This document shows positions 9,501-11,937 of a DNA stretch of 11,937 nucleotides, piece after piece (the stretch's first letter is position 1; the number at the start of each line of letters is the position of its first letter). The position numbers and the translations under genes were made by a program. Location: the NCBI GenBank assembly GCA_947468985.1, contig CANINJ010000027.1, positions 1 to 11,937 on the forward strand. Direction: 5' to 3'. The stretch is from Bacteroidota bacterium (GTDB lineage Bacteria; Bacteroidota; Bacteroidia; Flavobacteriales; Flavobacteriaceae). Under the pieces are notes generated by a model. That model made no database searches and was not told where the DNA came from. It saw only the letters and a list, made by a program, of their open reading frames with translations.

Positions 9501-10809
9501 AGAAAATAAAGGAACTGCTTTGCCAGGATATTTGCCAGGATTAGGATTCCTGGGAACTTCAAAACCAACATTAGGATTCGTTTTTGGTTCTCAAGATGAT
9601 GTTCGTTATGAAGCCGCAAAAAATGGATGGTTAACAAATTATCCTGAATTCAACCAGAATTTTACTCAAGTGACGAATAAAACATTGAACCTTACGGCAA
9701 ATATGGATTTATTTCCTGATTTCAAAATTGATTTAACCGCTGACAGAACTTTTGCTGAGAATTTTTCGGAGCAATTTGATGTGTCTTCTGGTGGGCAATA
9801 CAATTCAAGGTCTCCATACAGTACAGGTAATTTTGCTATTTCAACGGTTATGCTAAAAACTTCTTTTAGGAATAGCGACATCAATGAATCTTCCGCTTTT
9901 AATGATTTTAGAGGAAATAGAATTATTGTAGCGAATCGTTTGGCACAACAATACTACAACTCATCAAGCTACCCAATGGATACAGAAGGGTATCCTGTAG
10001 GATTTGGGAAAAACAGTCAAGCTGTATTATTACCTTCATTTCTTGCCGCATATACTGGTTTAATAAGTGATAAAATTGGACAATCAGCATCTGGGGTTTC
10101 GCTTTCGGCTTTTAGAAATTTTCCTATTCCAAACTGGACAGCAAAATATAGTGGTTTAATGAAATTTGCTTTTTTCAAAGAAAAATTTAAAAGATTTTCA
10201 TTGCAACACAGCTATAAAGCATCCTATACAATCAATTCATTTCGATCGAATTTGGAATACAACCTAAATCCAAACGGAATTGATGCAGGTGGAAATTTCT
10301 TAAATAAAACCATAATTGCAAATATCAATTTAGTAGAGCAATTTAATCCATTAATTAGAATTGATTTTGAATTGAAAAATTCTATGAAATTTTTAGCGGA
10401 AATGAAAAAAGACCGAGCATTATCAATGAGTTTTGACAATAATTTATTGACGGAAGTTCAAGGAATTGAATATGTGGTTGGAATGGGGTATCGTTTCAAA
10501 GACGTTGCGTTTACTTCTAAATTTTCAGAAGATCCAACTGGTATTATCAAAGGAGACATTAATATAAAATTCGATTTTTCTTATAGAAAAAACCAAACAA
10601 TTGTTAGATATTTAGATTACGATAACAATCAATTAGCTGGTGGACAAAATATTTGGTCTGCAAAATTAACAGCAGATTATTCGTTAAGCAAAAACCTAAC
10701 GGCCATTTTCTATTATGATCATTCTTTTTCAAAAGCAGTAATATCTACTTCATTCCCAATGACAAATATTAGAGGCGGATTTACATTGAGATATAATTTT
10801 GGAAATTAA
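3586..10809 (+). CDS. sprA: SprA, outer-membrane translocon of the type IX secretion system
   Basis: SprA (Sov in Porphyromonas) forms the very large outer-membrane beta-barrel through which type IX secretion (T9SS) cargo leaves the cell, including gliding adhesins such as SprB. From the ATG at 3586 it has 2,407 residues, close to the usual size of about 2,400. A signal peptide starts at MKISIFLLVLLS, with likely signal-peptidase cleavage after LQA (residue 18), as in many Bacteroidota exported proteins. Family landmarks visible are VVDLYVYDP (about 45-53), IEVGN (223-227), YVDDFEG (862-868) and WFNELRL (1521-1527). Long stretches of alternating aromatic/polar residues suit barrel strands, and the protein ends in a strand, TLRYNFGN. 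A Pro/Lys/Gln-rich segment lies at 1918-1945. An in-frame TTG at 3550, three bases after ruvA, would add 12 residues and still leave a signal-like N-terminus; I prefer the ATG but cannot settle it. The reading frame is intact throughout. No promoter was seen just upstream. Confidence 0.96.
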   Translation: MKISIFLLVLLSDFTLQAQVNEAVQDSTKMGYSTGQIGIPNPPSVVDLYVYDPITDRYVFTSSVSGFSINYPVILTPKEYNAMVLKESMHDYYKKKLDAIDGKKEGSEAAKKDLLPRYYVNNSFFETIFGGNTIDVKPTGSVEMDLGARYTKQDNPSFSPRNRSSTTFDFNQRISMSLMGKVGTRLSVSANYDTQSTFAFQNLIKLEYNHDLNANEDDIIQKIEVGNVSMPLNTSLIRGAQSLFGVKAQLQFGKTTVTGIFSEQKSQTKSVTSQGGGTIQEFELFALDYDADRHFFLSQFFRNKYDASLKNYPYVDSRVQITRVEAWITNRQNRVTTTNNNLRNIIALQDLGESQLTGLNDNEIVVINPSTGFFIGPINAPTDNKNNKYDPALIDNGGLLNGNIREIVTASSGFDPTITVSEGQDYSKLENARKLNASEFTFHPQLGYISLQQKLANDEVLAVSYQYTIGDIVYQVGEFGTDGIQATETGGVTPGNTQPTTVSTQSLILKMLKSNLTSVENPTTNVTRPIWNLMMKNIYQIPGAFQLQQADFKFNILYTDPSPLNYINIVSPLPQPQDLVTSTPLLKVFNVDKLNYNNDPQAGGDGFFDFIPGLTVDSQNGRIIFTTVEPFGKHLFEKLRNNSTEDYNVGNYNANQTKYVYRNMYRQSQATALQESDKNKFQLKGKFKSTGGEGIPIGAFNVPRGSVVVTAGGRVLVEGVDYSVNYQLGRVQILDASLQASNTPIQVSLENNAVFGQQTRRFMGFNVEHKISEKFLIGATFLKMTEKPFTQKSSYGQESVNNTIFGFNTNFSTEVPFFTRLVNKLPNVDTDVPSNLSFRGEIAFLKPDTPKADKFQGESTVYVDDFEGSQTSIDMRSPYSWTLSSTPEKSPTSPYDFNGTAIDLSYGYKRAKLSWYSIDPTFYASRPSGISIQDISLNSTRRIYSEELYPATDIAVGQTQVVNTLDLSYYPKERGSYNYNPAAAATNELPNPQGNFGGIMRSLNSTNFEQSNVEYLQFWVLDPYYDPGNIGSETAASNTGRIYFNLGSISEDVLKDGRKQFENGLGPDQILVTPQPIWGNIPASQSLIYAFDTNADNRANQDIGLDGLNNSDEATKFPDFSGEQDPSSDDYAYFLAAVGSVQERYKNYNGTQGNSPVDVTDSNRGSSTVPDVEDINRDNTMNTINGYYEYSIDLHKNMTIGVDRYVTDIRETDAANLPAGANATKARWIQFKIPVSQPENTIGGISDFRSIGYMRMFMTGFSDNLTVRFGALDLVRGEWRRYTNTLDAGDINPTDDQTDFDVLAVNIQENGSRSPIRYVSPPGVVREQLYNSNTVINQNEQALAMRAGGEGLQSGDSRAVFKNVSVDMRQYNNLKMFLHAEALPAPSDPTPLQDDQMVGFIRFGNDFTQNFYQVEIPLKVTAEGATTAEDIWPEVNQINLPLSLLTQLKILAMGGSAPAEDANGIRFIDDDVLDPSIAGNTSRGKLRLGIRGNPNFGLVRTLMVGIKSKATNTSTIRGEVWFNELRLSGMDNKGGMAAVVNLDTNLADLITISATGKKSTAGFGSLEQGPNERSREDIFQYNFVSNLNIGKLLPKKWGINLPFNYAVGEEIITPLYDPFNQDIKLQQLIDITTNQDEKDNIRNRAIDYTKRKSINFIGVKKERGEKQKPHVYDPENLTLSYSYNEVERHDFEIESYMDKQVNTTVDYAYTFQPKPFEPFKKTKFFKKSDYWKLLSDFNFNYLPSNISFSSNIIRQYNRQEFRQVEVAGIGLDPLYRRNFLFNYQYGFNYNLTKSLKLNFTASSNNIVRNYLDENNVPDNTVTIWDDYWNIGDPNQHTQQLTVNYDLPINKIPLFSFVKSTYSYTGNYSWQKASAALSSVEATDGTLYNLGNTIQNSASNKLNTTFNMDGFYKYIGLAKRTKKAPQTTPKVAPKPGQKVVNSQPQQNISNDNIFIQGLRGFLTSVKNIQINYTENKGTALPGYLPGLGFLGTSKPTLGFVFGSQDDVRYEAAKNGWLTNYPEFNQNFTQVTNKTLNLTANMDLFPDFKIDLTADRTFAENFSEQFDVSSGGQYNSRSPYSTGNFAISTVMLKTSFRNSDINESSAFNDFRGNRIIVANRLAQQYYNSSSYPMDTEGYPVGFGKNSQAVLLPSFLAAYTGLISDKIGQSASGVSLSAFRNFPIPNWTAKYSGLMKFAFFKEKFKRFSLQHSYKASYTINSFRSNLEYNLNPNGIDAGGNFLNKTIIANINLVEQFNPLIRIDFELKNSMKFLAEMKKDRALSMSFDNNLLTEVQGIEYVVGMGYRFKDVAFTSKFSEDPTGIIKGDINIKFDFSYRKNQTIVRYLDYDNNQLAGGQNIWSAKLTADYSLSKNLTAIFYYDHSFSKAVISTSFPMTNIRGGFTLRYNFGN
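9337..9420 (+). other. Pro/Lys/Gln-rich low-complexity segment inside SprA
   Basis: Residues 1918-1945 of SprA read as a run of Lys, Pro, Gln and Thr (for example APQTTPKVAPKPGQ), unlike the strand-rich sequence on both sides. It is probably a flexible, exposed loop between barrel strands. The reading frame is continuous, so this is part of the protein and not an insertion that breaks it. Whether it faces the periplasm or the outside cannot be told from sequence. Confidence 0.5.
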
Positions 10810-10821
10810 CAGAAAAATATA

Positions 10822-10851
10822 TTGATATTTAATATGGAAATAATACATTTA
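10822..10851 (+). promoter_or_regulatory. Candidate promoter for gcvH and downstream genes
   Basis: TTG (10822-10824), a 19-base spacer and TACATTTA (10844-10851) match the Bacteroidota promoter pattern, with ideal spacing and one mismatch (A for G) in the -7 element. It would start transcription near 10858, about 27 nt before the gcvH ATG. It is the only candidate in the 75-bp gap after sprA. Confidence 0.5.
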
Positions 10852-10884
10852 CACCCGAATATAAAAAACTAAAAACAAGACATA

Positions 10885-11265
10885 ATGAATATCCCAGCAA
10901 ATTTAAAATACACAAAAGACCACGAATGGATAAGTATTGATGGTGAAACTGCAACCGTTGGAATAACTGATTTTGCTCAAAAAGAATTGGGTGATATTGT
11001 TTATGTTGAAGTAGAAACTTTAGACCAAACTCTTGAAAAAGATGAAGTTTTCGGAACTGTTGAAGCGGTAAAAACAGTATCAGATTTGTTTCTTCCATTA
11101 TCTGGTGAAATAATCGAATTTAATGATGCTTTAGAATCAAACCCAGAAACAGTAAATGCTGATCCTTACGGAAAAGGATGGATGGTTAAAGTTAAATTTT
11201 CAGATGCATCTGAAATAGATGGATTACTTTCAAGCGAAGACTACAAAGCACTTATTGGTGCTTAA
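10885..11265 (+). CDS. gcvH: Glycine cleavage system H protein
   Basis: GcvH carries a lipoyl arm that shuttles the aminomethyl group between the P, T and L proteins as glycine is broken down to CO2, ammonia and methylene-tetrahydrofolate in the cytoplasm. The 126-residue length is typical. The N-terminus ([18 protein letters not shown]) contains the family's KDHEW signature, followed by [18 protein letters not shown] (25-42). The lipoylated lysine is Lys63 in [11 protein letters not shown] (57-67). The C-terminal half has [20 protein letters not shown], also standard. The partner genes gcvP and gcvT are not in the window, as is common in Bacteroidota, where gcvH is often encoded apart. The stop overlaps the likely start of the next gene by 8 bases, suggesting coupled translation. 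In some bacteria H protein also supplies lipoate to other enzymes; nothing here bears on that. Confidence 0.97.
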   Translation: MNIPANLKYTKDHEWISIDGETATVGITDFAQKELGDIVYVEVETLDQTLEKDEVFGTVEAVKTVSDLFLPLSGEIIEFNDALESNPETVNADPYGKGWMVKVKFSDASEIDGLLSSEDYKALIGA

Positions 11266-11632
11266 AAACGTTTATTTATCTGCTGCTATAATTTGGACTT
11301 GTTCCATTATATTCTTGTGTTTAGCATCTATTAGTAATTTGCCAAATGTTGGAGTTAATAATGCAGATAAATATGTTCATTTTACATTTCATTTTTTATT
11401 TGTAATTTTTTGGGGGTTGTACTTTAATAATAAAAATGTAAAAAATAGAAATAGAACAGTCATACTTTTGTTTATGATTTCTTTATTGTTTGGTATTTTA
11501 ATTGAGTTAGCGCAGCAAAAATTTACTACAACTAGAACAGCTGATATTTATGATGTTCTTGCGAATACAAATGGAGCTTTTTTTGCTATGACAATTCTAT
11601 TTATCTACAATTTTATTGCAAATAAGAAATAG
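11258..11632 (+). CDS. VanZ-like family small membrane protein
   Basis: This is a four-helix inner-membrane protein with the VanZ-like signature. From the GTG at 11258 it has 124 residues, with hydrophobic segments at about 5-25, 40-57, 67-84 and 102-121. Conserved polar residues sit where the family has them: DKYVHF (37-42), GILIELAQ (79-86), and R-x-x-D-x-x-D-x-x-x-N-x-N-G from Arg93 to Gly106. VanZ itself gives low-level teicoplanin resistance, but most chromosomal relatives, including this short type next to gcvH, have no known role, so no resistance should be inferred. An ATG at 11219 would overlap gcvH by 47 bases and add a hydrophilic 13-residue tail. The GTG gives [14 protein letters not shown], a natural start to a membrane segment, with an 8-base overlap; a TTG at 11255 is also possible. 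Confidence 0.85.
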   Translation: MLKNVYLSAAIIWTCSIIFLCLASISNLPNVGVNNADKYVHFTFHFLFVIFWGLYFNNKNVKNRNRTVILLFMISLLFGILIELAQQKFTTTRTADIYDVLANTNGAFFAMTILFIYNFIANKK

Positions 11633-11676
11633 GAATGCCAAATAATTATCATGGTATAATTTATTAAAAGCCAAAT

Positions 11677-11937
11677 ATGAACATTAAAGATTACTTAGAT
11701 TCAACCTACTTGAAGACAGCGGAACAAGCTGGAATAAGTGAAAATGAAAACGTTAAAATAGTTGTGAATTGTATTCAAGAAGCAATTGACGAACGTTTCA
11801 AACTTGTTATGATTCGTCCAGAAATGGTCTCCTTGGCCAAAAGAATGATTCTTAAAGAAAATTCTAAATTAGATATTGGAACCGTTATCGATTTCCCTAA
11901 AGGAACTTCAGTTTTAAGTAAAAAATTAAAGGAAGCC
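11677..11937 (+). CDS. deoC: Deoxyribose-phosphate aldolase, N-terminal part (cut by window edge)
   Basis: DeoC splits 2-deoxyribose 5-phosphate into glyceraldehyde 3-phosphate and acetaldehyde, the last step in using deoxynucleosides as a carbon source. Only the first 87 residues are in the window. The start, MNIKDYLDSTYLKT, has the family's 'LDSTYLK' opening (the D-x-T element near the N-terminus). LVMIRPEMVSLAKRM (43-57) and IGTVIDFPKGTSVLSKKLKE (67-86) correspond to the first barrel strands and the 'V-(C/I)-(N/D)-FP-G' strand of class I DeoC. The Schiff-base lysine and the proton-relay residues lie further downstream and cannot be checked. The ATG follows the VanZ-like gene by 44 bp with no clear terminator, so it may share that transcript. 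The frame is intact to the window end. Confidence 0.92.
   Translation, partial: MNIKDYLDSTYLKTAEQAGISENENVKIVVNCIQEAIDERFKLVMIRPEMVSLAKRMILKENSKLDIGTVIDFPKGTSVLSKKLKEA

Noticed and set aside
10821..10837. Short AT-only inverted repeat after sprA as a terminator
   Set aside because: The arms (ATATT/AATAT) are five A/T bases with no GC pairs and no T-tract, too weak for an intrinsic terminator.
10829..11098. An 89-codon minus-strand frame opposite gcvH
   Set aside because: It lies antisense to a strongly conserved gene and covers its promoter region; the translation matches nothing I recognise.
11258..11632. Glycopeptide-resistance determinant based on the VanZ-like fold
   Set aside because: No vanA/H/X/R/S genes are present, and short VanZ-like proteins are common chromosomal proteins in this phylum with no shown resistance role.
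1..11937. A novel defence, mobile or biosynthetic system
   Set aside because: All genes belong to known core families, frames are intact, and no transposase, integrase, repeat array or composition break was seen.

Overview
The window looks like chromosomal DNA from a member of the Bacteroidota, most likely a Flavobacterium or close relative. The evidence is AT-rich DNA, promoters of the Bacteroidota type (TTTG, a spacer of about 19, then TAnnTTTG), almost no Shine-Dalgarno sequences, and a full-length sprA gene for the type IX secretion translocon. Everything recognisable is core-genome content. I see no mobile element, tRNA, rRNA, CRISPR array or defence or toxin cluster.

Layout. Positions 1-243 (minus strand) hold the first 81 codons of a phospholipase D/cardiolipin-synthase-like gene that runs off the left edge. 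A 347-bp AT-rich intergenic region (244-590) separates it from a rightward gene set. That region carries two back-to-back promoter candidates, one leftward (486-520) and one rightward (540-569), and a 32-bp element made of a palindrome between two copies of TATGGTAT. Rightward genes follow: maeB (malic enzyme fused to a phosphotransacetylase-like domain), ruvA (Holliday-junction binding subunit), sprA (2,407 residues, over 60% of the window), gcvH (glycine cleavage H protein), a small VanZ-like membrane protein, and the start of deoC (deoxyribose-phosphate aldolase), which is cut by the right edge.

How the genes relate. They do not form one pathway: they cover carbon metabolism, DNA repair, protein secretion and gliding, one-carbon metabolism, and nucleoside salvage. 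ruvA and sprA are nearly contiguous and probably share a transcript. gcvH overlaps the vanZ-like gene by a few bases, and deoC follows after 44 bp, so these three may form a second unit starting from a promoter candidate just after sprA. No convincing intrinsic terminator hairpin was found between any of the genes, so read-through along the whole set is possible.

The most consequential gene is sprA. The less explained material is in the 244-590 intergenic region. I found no clear sign of a previously undescribed system here.
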